Below are positions 24,227-33,909 of a stretch of DNA of 64,000 bases, piece by piece. A model generated the notes under the pieces. The model saw nothing but the letters and a program-made list of their open reading frames with translations. It ran no database searches and had not been told where the DNA came from. The position numbers and the translations under genes are program-made. The DNA comes from Pseudanabaena minima (GTDB lineage: Bacteria > Cyanobacteriota > Cyanobacteriia > Pseudanabaenales > Pseudanabaenaceae), in contig NZ_CP159508.1 in assembly GCF_051131155.1 (NCBI RefSeq), positions 1 to 64,000 on the forward strand. The letters are read 5' to 3'. Position 1 is the first letter of the stretch. Each line of letters starts with the position of its first letter.

Positions 24227-26794
24227 TTAGCGCATCGATTCGCGATGAACCTTGACTAATTTAATTTCATCTTCTTCTGCAAGATACTTATTCATCATAT
24301 AGACCACATACTCAGGTTTGAGGTTGCTATCAGGCTTGCAACTTCCCATGAAATGAATTTTAGGGAATTCAGGATCAGGGTTGATTACATTGATCGCAAA
24401 AAGGCGATCGCGTAATTCCAACATTTGATTGCGACCCGATTTCGAGACTTTTGGCATTTGGATTGAAGTAGCCGCTAGCACACAGTAACTCGCACCTTCC
24501 AGTAAATCCATAATGTCCGCCGCATTGCGTTCCTTAGACGTAATAAAAGCACAAGTAAGCGTATATTCGGCAACTTCGAGCATCGCATCCAAAGAAGGCG
24601 CATGAACAGGAACTTCCTCGATCGCATAAATTGGCAGATCCGCATCTAATTCTACTTTGAAACGTTCTTGAAATTCTTCAATGGGTATAGTTGCCGTTAG
24701 CTCAAAATCCACAAATTCAGCGCTGCTAGTCTGACCGAGAGGCAAAGCCTTCGCTATAGAAATACGTGGTAAGGGATTGAAGCCTTCAGTATGAGCAATG
24801 GGCAAAGCGGCACGCCTAGCAGCACGCTGAAAGAAGCGATGCAAGTCTAGATGAGAAATTAGACTCATATCGCCTAATTTGCCAAACTTGAGGCGGATGC
24901 GTTGGACTCTAGGCGGTACTTTGGGCTTCTCTAGGGAAATGGGTGGCACTTCAGGCGGTGGAATCACCTCGTTATGTCCAAATTCAGGACCACAGACTCC
25001 ACAATGGGAACAACCACCAAAGGAACAGTCAGGAACGATCTGAGCCGCGATCGCTCTTTCCCAATCTTCGATCAGCCATTGCTTATCGATACCCGTATCA
25101 ATGTGATCCCAAGGTAAAGCATCCTCCATTTTTAACGATGGTGCATCCCAAACTAGATCTGCTTCAGCAATTGCCTGTGTCCATGCACCAAAGGCTTTTT
25201 CGGTATTTTCAAACCATGAATCCATACCCGCGCCCAGTTGCCATGCACGATACAACACTTTACCCAAACGGCGATCGCCCCGCCCGACAAAGTCCTCCAT
25301 CGCACTGATGCGAACTTCCGTATAGTTCACTTTCACTCCACTGAGACGACGAAACTCCTTGCGAAGTAATTGTTGCTTCCGTACAAACTCACCACTAGAG
25401 ACGGTGAACCATTGGAAAGGTGTATGGGGCTTGGGCGTGAAGTTAGAAATAGTCAAGTTAAAGGAAATTTTCTTTCTTCCCTTTTGTGAACATTCATTTT
25501 GGAGCCATTCCACTGTATTGACAATACCAATTACATCTTCATCGGTTTCTGTCGGTAAGCCAATCATGAAATAGAGTTTGACCTTGTCCCAACCTTCGAC
25601 ATAGGCAGTTTTTACCCCTTGCAATAGCTCTTCATCGGTCAAGCCCTTATTAATCACATCCCGCAAGCGTTGGGTTCCCGCTTCAGGTGCAAAGGTTAGC
25701 CCCTGTTGACGACCATCACCACTACGCAGCATATGGGCAATATTCTCATCAAAGCGATCAACTCTTTGGCTAGGCAATGAGAGCGTCACATGTTCTTCTT
25801 TGAAGCGATTCTTGATTTGTACGCCTACTGATGGTAACGCGAGGTAATCAGAACAGGAGAGAGAAAGTAAAGAGAACTCGTTATAGCCAGTTTCACGAAT
25901 GGCTTTCTCAATGGTATCGACAACTTTTTCAGGCTCGACATCACGGGCGGGACGGGTAAGCATCCCTGGTTGGCAGAAACGACAACCGCGCGTACATCCA
26001 CGCCGAATTTCAATAGTAAGGCGATCGTGGACAGTTTCCACTAAGGGGACTAAGCCTATGCTATGTTCGGGCATTGGTGTCGCCACACGCCGCAATGCAC
26101 GGGGAGAAACATCGCTACGGTTGGGAGTAACTGCGCCTGTTTTCTCATCCATATCATAGAATTCTGGAACGTAAACCCCATCGACTTCATTGGCAAGATC
26201 TAGTAAGGTTTCACGACGAGTTTTACCTGCAAGTTTCGCGGCTTTGAGAACTTCTCCAATTTCAGGTAATAGTTCTTCGCCATCACCGAGAGCAAAGAAA
26301 TCAAAGAAGTCGGCATAGGGTTCAGGATTAGAAGTGGCAGTTTGTCCCCCTGCAAAGATTAATGGGCATTCCTCAATACTTAATTCGCCCCTTTCACTCC
26401 ATGTCATGGGAATATTGGCTAGGTCAAACATTTCCAAAACATTGGTTGCGCCTAGTTCATAACTTAGGCTAAAGCCTAAAATGTCAAATTCCCGCAGCGA
26501 TCGCTTAGACTCGACAGCAAACAAATCTGTTTTGGTTTCGCGGAGTTTTGCTGAGAGGTCAGGTGCGGGGAGATAGGCGCGATCGCAAAGTTGCCCATCT
26601 TTAGAATTAATAATGCTGTAAAGGATGATATGTCCCAAGTTTGACGCACCCACTTCGTAAATCTCAGGATAAGTAAGTGACCAGCGCACGATCGCCTCCT
26701 CCCAAGGTTTATGCACTGCGCCAAATTCGTTACCTAAATAACGGGCAGGTTTGAGGATTTCAGAGTTAAGTAACTGTTCTACGGGTACAGGCAT
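24227..26794 (-). CDS. TIGR03960 family radical SAM protein with DUF2344 domain
   Basis: An 855-residue cytoplasmic radical SAM enzyme. The N-terminal region is B12-binding-like (GASNLGHIILYSIINSKDG...). The iron-sulfur motif CTRGCRFC is near residue 265 and is followed by the barrel. A Cys-rich segment CSFGGCSHCGVCG lies near 600. The C-terminal 230 residues are the DUF2344 domain (RLKFGKLGDMSLISHLDLHRFFQRA). This two-part architecture is the usual one in cyanobacteria. The reaction is not established; RNA or protein modification is often proposed. Confidence 0.92.
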   Translation of the reverse strand: MPVPVEQLLNSEILKPARYLGNEFGAVHKPWEEAIVRWSLTYPEIYEVGASNLGHIILYSIINSKDGQLCDRAYLPAPDLSAKLRETKTDLFAVESKRSLREFDILGFSLSYELGATNVLEMFDLANIPMTWSERGELSIEECPLIFAGGQTATSNPEPYADFFDFFALGDGEELLPEIGEVLKAAKLAGKTRRETLLDLANEVDGVYVPEFYDMDEKTGAVTPNRSDVSPRALRRVATPMPEHSIGLVPLVETVHDRLTIEIRRGCTRGCRFCQPGMLTRPARDVEPEKVVDTIEKAIRETGYNEFSLLSLSCSDYLALPSVGVQIKNRFKEEHVTLSLPSQRVDRFDENIAHMLRSGDGRQQGLTFAPEAGTQRLRDVINKGLTDEELLQGVKTAYVEGWDKVKLYFMIGLPTETDEDVIGIVNTVEWLQNECSQKGRKKISFNLTISNFTPKPHTPFQWFTVSSGEFVRKQQLLRKEFRRLSGVKVNYTEVRISAMEDFVGRGDRRLGKVLYRAWQLGAGMDSWFENTEKAFGAWTQAIAEADLVWDAPSLKMEDALPWDHIDTGIDKQWLIEDWERAIAAQIVPDCSFGGCSHCGVCGPEFGHNEVIPPPEVPPISLEKPKVPPRVQRIRLKFGKLGDMSLISHLDLHRFFQRAARRAALPIAHTEGFNPLPRISIAKALPLGQTSSAEFVDFELTATIPIEEFQERFKVELDADLPIYAIEEVPVHAPSLDAMLEVAEYTLTCAFITSKERNAADIMDLLEGASYCVLAATSIQMPKVSKSGRNQMLELRDRLFAINVINPDPEFPKIHFMGSCKPDSNLKPEYVVYMMNKYLAEEDEIKLVKVHRESMR

Positions 26795-26861
26795 GATTTC
26801 ACGACGATATGAGCTAAACCTATTTTACATTTAGCGCGAACGCGATTCCAATAGTGGCATT

Positions 26862-27590
26862 TTACTCTTCAGAAATACCAAGCGATCGCAACTTTGCCAA
26901 TAATAATTCCACCTGTTTTTGTGCAACATCAGCCCTTTGCTTTTCGATTTCTGCCCTGTGCTGCTCAATATCTGCCCTTTCCTCTCCCGTGAGATAGCGA
27001 TCGCCTCGTTCATCGAACCAGCTTAAAACTTCACGTCTAAAGCGATCGCTAGGCAATACATAGCGACCTATACCTAAACCGATCTCTGGCATCCACAATG
27101 GTTCACCAATCTGTAATTGGTAATTACCATCAACCAATTTATAAACCTCTAAGGGCAAATGTCCATCGCGCCGCCAGAATTGAGGATTATAAATCACGTA
27201 ATATTTGACACCTAATTTGCGATAAATCTCTAATTTCTTTTCATACTCGTCGCCATAGGTATGGGATACCACTTCTAGGGTCAAAATTGGGGCGGTATAA
27301 TCTTCTTCCCACATGACATAGCTCCTACGCGACTTGCCGTTTTTGCGGCGCTCAACACCTAAGCTCAAAAATCCATCGGGAATTATGGGAACTCTGGGAC
27401 TTATATCAGTAGTGTGATAGATGCCCATATCGACACCAAAGTACCAATCATCGCGACTTTTCCAGATGTATTCCAGTAGGAATAATAGTAAATTTGGTAA
27501 AAAATTCTGGTCTTCGTTATCCACAGGCGTATCGTCAGAATCGGGTAATTCGTCACTAGTGGGTAGATGTTTGAGATCGATTTGTAGCAT
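26862..27590 (-). CDS. Uma2 family (DUF820) PD-(D/E)XK nuclease-like protein
   Basis: A 242-residue Uma2-family protein from ATG 27590; a GTG at 27599 is the longer alternative. The PD-(D/E)XK core is visible as PDGFLSLG followed by APILTLEVVSHTYGDEYEKKLEIYRKLGVKYYVIYNP. The last 40 residues are a coiled coil rich in Glu, Gln and Arg. Uma2 proteins are greatly expanded in cyanobacteria with unproven roles. Confidence 0.85.
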   Translation of the reverse strand: MLQIDLKHLPTSDELPDSDDTPVDNEDQNFLPNLLLFLLEYIWKSRDDWYFGVDMGIYHTTDISPRVPIIPDGFLSLGVERRKNGKSRRSYVMWEEDYTAPILTLEVVSHTYGDEYEKKLEIYRKLGVKYYVIYNPQFWRRDGHLPLEVYKLVDGNYQLQIGEPLWMPEIGLGIGRYVLPSDRFRREVLSWFDERGDRYLTGEERADIEQHRAEIEKQRADVAQKQVELLLAKLRSLGISEE

Positions 27591-27698
27591 CGGAATCACC
27601 TTAAAAGTATCTTAGCTATCTGATGGGTATTATAGGCGATCGCAAAATAAGTAAGCCAAACAAGTAAAATGAGAGCATCATAAAAAATACAGGATTTT

Positions 27699-28319
27699 AT
27701 GGCATACCGTGACTTCACTTTTAGTAAGGTCAAAGAAACTTTTCAGTTATCCGTTGACGAAAAGACAAATCTTTTTGCAGATACAGCCAAAGTTACACCG
27801 TCCCAAATCCTGACGACACTACTTCAAGAAAATCTATCTTTTGCGATCGCTGTTGGCACTGAGAAAGCGCGATCAGAATTTATTATTGCTCAAGTTTTAA
27901 GTGAAGTTCGCCGCCAATTGAACTATAAAATTTCATTGTTTTCTGGCTCAGAGTTTACAGTTGATCGCGATCGCGGTTTGACAGGATTTTGTGATTTTTT
28001 ATTGAGTAGTTCTGAAGAACAATTAGAAATCACGGCTCCTGTGGTAATTATTGTTGAGGCAAAGCGAGAAGATATTTTTGGTGGTGTTGGTCAATGTATT
28101 GCGGCGATGGTTGCAGCCCAAATCTTTAACGAACAGCAGCATAACGAAATCCCAATTATTTATGGAGTCGTTACTAGTGGCACTAACTGGCGCTTTATTA
28201 AGCTAGAACGAAACTTAGTCCAGATTGATGCGGTGGAATACTATATTAGCGAGGTGGATAAGATTTTAGGAATATTATTAGAGCCATTGCGATCAGTTTC
28301 TCAGCTTGTAAGTGTTTAA
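27699..28319 (+). CDS. PD-(D/E)XK-like hypothetical protein
   Basis: A 206-residue protein. GLTGFCDFLLS followed about 25 residues later by VVIIVEAKRED gives the D...ExK pattern of a PD-(D/E)XK nuclease fold; the downstream Gln in GGVGQCIAAMVAAQIF fits the usual supporting helix. Related proteins occur in many cyanobacteria without known function. It sits between two Uma2 genes. Confidence 0.65.
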   Translation: MAYRDFTFSKVKETFQLSVDEKTNLFADTAKVTPSQILTTLLQENLSFAIAVGTEKARSEFIIAQVLSEVRRQLNYKISLFSGSEFTVDRDRGLTGFCDFLLSSSEEQLEITAPVVIIVEAKREDIFGGVGQCIAAMVAAQIFNEQQHNEIPIIYGVVTSGTNWRFIKLERNLVQIDAVEYYISEVDKILGILLEPLRSVSQLVSV

Positions 28320-28335
28320 ATTGCTGTAATTTCAT

Positions 28336-28899
28336 TTAAAAACTAACATCTTCATAAAGATCTTGAAATTTCCCTTCAAAATTAATACTTAATAGTTGAA
28401 AACTGTCTTGCTCTCCAGAATATGTTTCTAAAAACCAGCGTCCCTCTTCTTTGCGAAAGCAGTCAATTCTTTGACGTTTTGTATTTACGAGAACGTATTC
28501 TTCTAGACTGTCTAACTGCTGATAATCAGCAAACTTATCGCCTCTGTCAAATGCTTCTGTAGATTTTGATAGAACTTCAATAATTAGTTTAGGAAAACGC
28601 TTATGATTTGGGGTTTGGGTATCTCTAGGATCGCAAGTCACCATCACATCGGGATAGTAAAATCGATTCAATACATCTATCCGTGCTTTCATATCTGACA
28701 TATAGACTCGGCAACCAGATCCACGCAAATGGTTGCGAACAGCAAAAGCCATATTCAAGGCGACCGTTACGTGAGGATCATTTGCTCCAGCCATTGCATA
28801 AACATATCCATCGATATATTCATGTTTGATATCGCTTTGTTCCTCCATTTCAAGATATTCATCTGGAGATATATAGTTAAATTTTGGATTGGCAATCAT
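28336..28899 (-). CDS. Uma2 family (DUF820) endonuclease-like protein
   Basis: A 187-residue Uma2 protein of standard length. Features are YISPDEYLEMEEQSDIKHEYIDGYVYAM, the core RFYYPDVMVTCD followed by RFPKLIIEVLSKSTEAFDRGDKFADYQQL, and EYVLVNTKRQRIDCF. All PD-(D/E)XK residues appear present. The function of the family is unproven. Confidence 0.92.
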   Translation of the reverse strand: MIANPKFNYISPDEYLEMEEQSDIKHEYIDGYVYAMAGANDPHVTVALNMAFAVRNHLRGSGCRVYMSDMKARIDVLNRFYYPDVMVTCDPRDTQTPNHKRFPKLIIEVLSKSTEAFDRGDKFADYQQLDSLEEYVLVNTKRQRIDCFRKEEGRWFLETYSGEQDSFQLLSINFEGKFQDLYEDVSF

Positions 28900-29024
28900 G
28901 GCTTACTTACAGTGAGTTGCTAGTAGATATTTTTCAGTTTAACCTTTAACCTTCATCACTAAACTACTAAATAATATTGCTAAACTTTGATATATTGCCA
29001 TTTTCTCATATTGTCTTTTAGCTC

Positions 29025-32000
29025 ATGCCATTTTCCTCAGTAATTCGTTCATTAATCCGATCGCCTCTCACTGATGAACTAGAGAGTAAGCTGATGCGAT
29101 CGCATCAACTCACGCTTTCGGGTTTATCGCGAGTTGGTAAAGGGCTCGTTAGTTCGACTCTGAGCCAAAAACAAGAACGGCTGATGTTGGTCATTGCTGC
29201 CACAATTGAGGAGGCAGGGCGCTGGTCAGTGCAGCTAGAAACTATGGATTGGCAGACCGTGCATTTTTATCCCACTTCTGACGTACTGCCCTACGAACCC
29301 TATGCGCCTGAATCGGAGGTCGTTTGGGGACAAATGCAAATTTTGGCGGATTTAGTCAACTGGGACGAACGGGAAGGAGAAAAGAAAAAAGTAGTGATCG
29401 TGGCAACCGATCGCGCTCTCCAGCCACATTTGCCCAGCCCTAAAGAATTTAAAGAATATTGCTTATCTTTAGAAGTTGGCACAGAGGTTACACTGAAGGA
29501 AATGTCAGAGAAACTTACTCTGATGGGCTATGAGCATACATCAACGGTCGAGACAGAAGGACAATGGGGAAGACGTGGCGATATTATTGATATTTTTCCT
29601 GTTTCCAGTGAAATGCCTGTGCGGATTGACTGGTTTGGCGATGAAATAGAACGGATTCGAGAATTCGAGCCTTCTACCCAAAGACCACTCGATAGCATTC
29701 CCTCAGTGATTCTAGCACCGATTAGCTATGGGCATATTTTAGGCAAACTACCATCAAATGAGCGCGATCTACTAGATGATGAATTCAGCGTTCAAGGATT
29801 TGCAGTTCATCCCAAATCTACAGCTTCTCTATTAGACTATTTGCCGACTTCAGAGAACTGTTTGGTAGTAATTGATGAAATCGATCAATGCAAGGCACAC
29901 TGCGATCGCTGGTACGAATCCGCCGAAGAAATTGCTCCCCGTTCCCACGGGAGTGTGACTGGGGGTGAGGGCAAACTCCATCGCTCCTTTGCTGAATGTT
30001 TAGAACAAATATCCAAGTTTGATCGCCTTGAATTATTTGAACTAGGTGAAGAAAATCGCGGCGTGAATATGTCCAGTCGGTCGATTCCTGCAATTCCCCA
30101 TCAGTTCGGCAAAATTGCCCAAACCATCCGTGACTATCGCGAACAGAAATATAAAATCATTCTCATCTCCGCCCAACCTTCGCGCACAGTAGCACTGCTG
30201 CAAGAGCATGATTGCCAAGCCCAATTTATTCCCAATGTCCGAGATTATCCTGCGATCGACAAAACCCATAATCTCCGCATCGCCGTTGCTTTAAAATATT
30301 CGGGCATTGCTGAAATCCAAGGTTTTGTGCTTCCCACTTATCGGATTGTGGTGATCAGCGATCGCGAGTTTTTTGGACAACATGCCTTGGGTACTCCCAA
30401 CTATGTTCGCAAACGTCGCAGGGCAGTTTCTAAACAAGTAGATCTCAATAAACTCTCCGCAGGTGACTATGTTGTTCACAAAAATCATGGCGTGGGTCAG
30501 TTTATCAAATTAGAAAAATTGACGGTCAATAATGAAACTCGTGAATACCTAGTTCTCAAATATGCCGATGGATTGTTGCGCGTCGTCGTCGATCAGATGT
30601 CAATTTTGTCGCGTTATCGGGGTATGAATGAGGGTAAGCCAGAACTGCATAAAATGACTGGCAAAGCGTGGGCAAACACTACTGCTAAAGCCAAAAAAGC
30701 AATTAAGAAAATTGCTTTTGATTTGCTAGAACTTTACGCTAAGCGATCGCAACAAGTAGGATATGCTTTCCCTCCAGATAATCCTTGGCAACAGGAAATG
30801 GAAGATTCTTTCCCTTATCAAGCGACTCCTGATCAATTGAAGGCGACTCAGGATGTGAAGCAAGACATGGAAAGTTCGCGCCCAATGGATCGCCTCGTCT
30901 GTGGCGATGTGGGATTTGGCAAAACTGAAGTTGCTATCCGTACAATTTTTAAAGCCGTCACAACAGGAAAACAAGCGGCGCTACTGGTTCCGACCACGAT
31001 TCTCGCACAGCAGCATTATCACAGTTTGCAAGAGCGCTATGCAGCTTATCCTGTGAATATTGCACTACTTAATCGCTTCCGCACTACATCCGAGAAAAAA
31101 GAAATTTGTCGTAAGCTGAAGACTGGAGAACTGGATATTGTTGTCGGAACGCATCAACTTTTATCCAAAGATGTGGAATTTAAAGATTTAGGACTATTGG
31201 TCATTGATGAAGAGCAGCGCTTCGGAGTTGCTCAGAAAGAAAAAATCAAAACCATGAAAACGGAAGTTGATGTTCTTACCTTGTCAGCGACACCAATTCC
31301 TAGAACTCTCTATATGGCTATGTCTGGCGTGCGTGAAATGAGTCTGATTACGACACCACCCCCTTCAAGGCGATCGATTATGACGCATTTATCGCGTTAT
31401 AACCCCGAACTAGTTCGCGCTGCAATTCGGCAGGAACTTGATCGCGGTGGTCAGATCTTTTATGTGGTGTCGCGCATTGATGACATTGAGGAAGTTTCGG
31501 CACGAGTTCATGAAATGTTGCCATCGGTACGCATGGCGATCGCTCACGGACAGATGCCCGAATCAGAACTAGAAGCAACGATGCTCAGTTTCAACAGTGG
31601 TGAAGCCGACATGATGATCTGTACTACGATTATCGAATCAGGGTTAGATATTCCCCGTGTCAACACGATCATTATTGAAGATGCTCAAAGATTTGGACTG
31701 GCGCAGCTTTATCAATTGCGTGGTCGGGTTGGTCGGGCTGGCATTCAAGCCCATGCTTGGTTGTTTTATCAGGAAAAAGGTGAACTCACCGATGTCGCTC
31801 GCAAACGACTCAAAGCAATTCAAGAATTTACCCACCTAGGGTCAGGCTATCAATTAGCGATGCGTGACATGGAAATTCGCGGTGTAGGGAATCTCTTGGG
31901 TGCAGAGCAATCAGGTCAGATCAATACGATTGGCTTTGATTTATACATGGAGATGCTGCAAGAGGCGATCGCCGAAATACGTGGCTCGGAGATTCCTGAA

Positions 32001-32459
32001 GTCGATGATACGCAAGTGGATCTCCCCATTACCGCCTTCATTCCTGCCGAATATATTCCCGATAGTGATCGCAAGATGAGCGCATACCGTGCGGTAGCCT
32101 CTGTAAGTTCTCGCCGCGAACTCAACCAAATTATCGAAGAGTGGAATGATTGCTATGGAAAAGTACCAGCACCTGCGATGCAGCTTGTCAAAGTAATGGA
32201 ATTGAAGTTAATTGCTAAGCGCATCGGTTTCTCGCGCATCAAACCCGAAGGTAAACAGCACATTGTCCTAGAGTCTAAAATGGAAGAACCCGCATGGAAA
32301 CTCCTCCATGAGCATCTACCTAGTCATCTGCGATCGCGCTTTGTTTATAGTCAAGGTAATGTCACCGTGCGTGGCTTAGGCACACTATCTCACGACAAGC
32401 AACTTGATAGTCTGATTGAATGGCTTGACATCATGCATCTTGCCAAAGCTGAAGCTTAA
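29025..32459 (+). CDS. mfd: Transcription-repair coupling factor Mfd
   Basis: Mfd releases RNA polymerase stalled at DNA lesions and recruits UvrA. The 1144-residue protein has the UvrB-like N-terminal region, the RNA-polymerase-interaction domain (about 470-540), and RecG-like translocase motifs: Walker A GDVGFGKTEVA near 628, the DEEQ box in VIDEEQRFG and the LSATPIPRTLYM motif. The C-terminal UvrA-masking domain is complete. An unusual SHGSVTGGEGK segment (near residue 310) is encoded by a palindromic repeat. An IS66 element is inserted just after the stop codon, leaving the protein intact. Confidence 0.96.
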   Translation: MPFSSVIRSLIRSPLTDELESKLMRSHQLTLSGLSRVGKGLVSSTLSQKQERLMLVIAATIEEAGRWSVQLETMDWQTVHFYPTSDVLPYEPYAPESEVVWGQMQILADLVNWDEREGEKKKVVIVATDRALQPHLPSPKEFKEYCLSLEVGTEVTLKEMSEKLTLMGYEHTSTVETEGQWGRRGDIIDIFPVSSEMPVRIDWFGDEIERIREFEPSTQRPLDSIPSVILAPISYGHILGKLPSNERDLLDDEFSVQGFAVHPKSTASLLDYLPTSENCLVVIDEIDQCKAHCDRWYESAEEIAPRSHGSVTGGEGKLHRSFAECLEQISKFDRLELFELGEENRGVNMSSRSIPAIPHQFGKIAQTIRDYREQKYKIILISAQPSRTVALLQEHDCQAQFIPNVRDYPAIDKTHNLRIAVALKYSGIAEIQGFVLPTYRIVVISDREFFGQHALGTPNYVRKRRRAVSKQVDLNKLSAGDYVVHKNHGVGQFIKLEKLTVNNETREYLVLKYADGLLRVVVDQMSILSRYRGMNEGKPELHKMTGKAWANTTAKAKKAIKKIAFDLLELYAKRSQQVGYAFPPDNPWQQEMEDSFPYQATPDQLKATQDVKQDMESSRPMDRLVCGDVGFGKTEVAIRTIFKAVTTGKQAALLVPTTILAQQHYHSLQERYAAYPVNIALLNRFRTTSEKKEICRKLKTGELDIVVGTHQLLSKDVEFKDLGLLVIDEEQRFGVAQKEKIKTMKTEVDVLTLSATPIPRTLYMAMSGVREMSLITTPPPSRRSIMTHLSRYNPELVRAAIRQELDRGGQIFYVVSRIDDIEEVSARVHEMLPSVRMAIAHGQMPESELEATMLSFNSGEADMMICTTIIESGLDIPRVNTIIIEDAQRFGLAQLYQLRGRVGRAGIQAHAWLFYQEKGELTDVARKRLKAIQEFTHLGSGYQLAMRDMEIRGVGNLLGAEQSGQINTIGFDLYMEMLQEAIAEIRGSEIPEVDDTQVDLPITAFIPAEYIPDSDRKMSAYRAVASVSSRRELNQIIEEWNDCYGKVPAPAMQLVKVMELKLIAKRIGFSRIKPEGKQHIVLESKMEEPAWKLLHEHLPSHLRSRFVYSQGNVTVRGLGTLSHDKQLDSLIEWLDIMHLAKAEA
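29935..29971. repeat. Translated palindromic repeat inside mfd
   Basis: Read on the minus strand this begins CCCTCACCCC and contains CTCCCGTGGG, sharing both blocks and their order with the repeat in coaBC (7780-7818). The plus strand is translated by mfd in a frame different from that used in coaBC. Confidence 0.65.
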
Positions 32460-32462
32460 TTA

Positions 32463-33882
32463 GTAATAGCTCAACGTAGGAAAATTGACAAAGGGGCAAA
32501 AGCTGATAAATTAAAGAAATGAAAGAACTACCCAACCTAAAAGAACTAACAGACGAGGCAAAAGAAGCCTTGATAGTTAAGTTATGGGAAGAACTACAAA
32601 AACTACAGAAACAGTTAGAAAAGAAACCAAAGAAGACTTCAAAGAACTCAAGTTTGCCACCAGCCAAAGGATTTAAAGCCGAAATCAATAATCAAGAAGA
32701 AATAGATAGCAAACGAGCAGGAAGCATAGGTAGAGACGGAGGAGGTCGCCAACTAAGTGAAAGCCCCGACCAAACGATCAAAGCAACTGTAAAAAGTTGT
32801 ACAGAATGCGGGAAAGAGATCATCGAATCAATGCAGATATTACTGGAACGATACGACAAGATCGATATACCACCAATCAAGCCCATCGTTACCAGAATCG
32901 AAAGGTATGGATGCAAGTGTGAGCATTGCGGACAGGAACAGATAGCCACAGTACCAGTAGACATGGAAGCAGGTAGTCCCTTTGGAGAAAGAATAGCTGC
33001 GCTAGTGACAACGATGAGATACAGTCACGGTATAAGCTATGGAAGAATGCAGCAAATGCTGAGTGAAGTATTTGGCTTAGAGATATCAGAAGGAGGTATC
33101 GCCAATCTCTTAACAAGGGTGAAAGGACAACTAGAGTCGGAGGTGACAGGAATACTCCAAGCCCTAAAAACATCTCGTCTAGTATGCAGTGACGAAACCA
33201 GAGCAAGGGTAAACGGTAAAAATCAATGGGAATGGGTATTTCAGAACGAACAAGTATGTTTTCATATCATCCGACCGTCTAGAGGCGCAGATGTCATCGC
33301 CGAAGTGATGGCAGAGCATCAACCAGAGGTGTGGGTATCAGATTTGTTTAGCGCCCAAAAGACCAATCCAGCGACAGAATGGCAAGTTTGTCTTGCCCAT
33401 CAACTCAGAGATTGTCAGTATGGAATTGATGCAGGAGACCAGATTTTCTCTGGCAGGATGAAAAAGCTGCTGCTACGAGCTTTGGTGCTGCGAAGGCGAT
33501 GGTCGGATTTAGCTGACTCTACTCGTTATCAATATCGATGTCGATTGTATCGAGACCTCGACAATATTTTAGCTCTGTTACCTACTCAAGAAGATGGACT
33601 TAGATTACAGAAGCGATATCTAGAATTACGAGAAAACTTATTTCTGTTTTTGGATGACCACACCATCCCGCCAACTAATAACTCTAGCGAACAGGCTTTA
33701 CGTTGGAGTGTCATTTTTAGAAAAGTTACGAATGGTTTTCGCTCCGATTGGGGGCGTGACTTATTTGCGGCTGTTCGTTCCATTGTCAATACTGGAAAAA
33801 GACAAGGCTTTTCTGCTTTTGAGTCCATTCTTATCGCTTTGAATCCTCTCAAATCATTGTTTTCTATAGGTTGAGCAATTAC
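32463..33882 (+). mobile_element. IS66-family insertion sequence (complete)
   Basis: A 1420-bp element. The left end GTAATAGCTCAACGTA (32463) pairs with the right end, whose complement starts GTAATTGCTCAACCTA, 14 of 16 matching. The 8-bp target duplication CTTAATTA flanks it at 32455-32462 and 33883-33890, the length typical of IS66. It carries one transposase gene and no tnpA/tnpB accessory genes. The left duplication contains the mfd stop codon. Confidence 0.93.
32519..33874 (+). CDS. IS66 family transposase
   Basis: A 451-residue TnpC-type transposase, apparently intact. The N-terminal leucine-zipper-like helix is followed by a short Lys/Ser-rich linker, a zinc-binding segment with CTECGKEI and CKCEHCGQE, and a DDE core: CSDETR, VSDLFS and the Glu in NNSSEQALR. 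It fills almost the whole element and ends 8 bases before the right inverted repeat. Confidence 0.95.
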   Translation: MKELPNLKELTDEAKEALIVKLWEELQKLQKQLEKKPKKTSKNSSLPPAKGFKAEINNQEEIDSKRAGSIGRDGGGRQLSESPDQTIKATVKSCTECGKEIIESMQILLERYDKIDIPPIKPIVTRIERYGCKCEHCGQEQIATVPVDMEAGSPFGERIAALVTTMRYSHGISYGRMQQMLSEVFGLEISEGGIANLLTRVKGQLESEVTGILQALKTSRLVCSDETRARVNGKNQWEWVFQNEQVCFHIIRPSRGADVIAEVMAEHQPEVWVSDLFSAQKTNPATEWQVCLAHQLRDCQYGIDAGDQIFSGRMKKLLLRALVLRRRWSDLADSTRYQYRCRLYRDLDNILALLPTQEDGLRLQKRYLELRENLFLFLDDHTIPPTNNSSEQALRWSVIFRKVTNGFRSDWGRDLFAAVRSIVNTGKRQGFSAFESILIALNPLKSLFSIG

Positions 33883-33909
33883 CTTAATTATTGAGAGCTA
33901 ACGGTAGTT

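Noticed and set aside
27517..27525. Perfect DnaA box TTATCCACA
   Set aside because: Single copy inside a Uma2 coding region with no cluster of boxes or AT-rich unwinding element around it; expected by chance in 64 kb.
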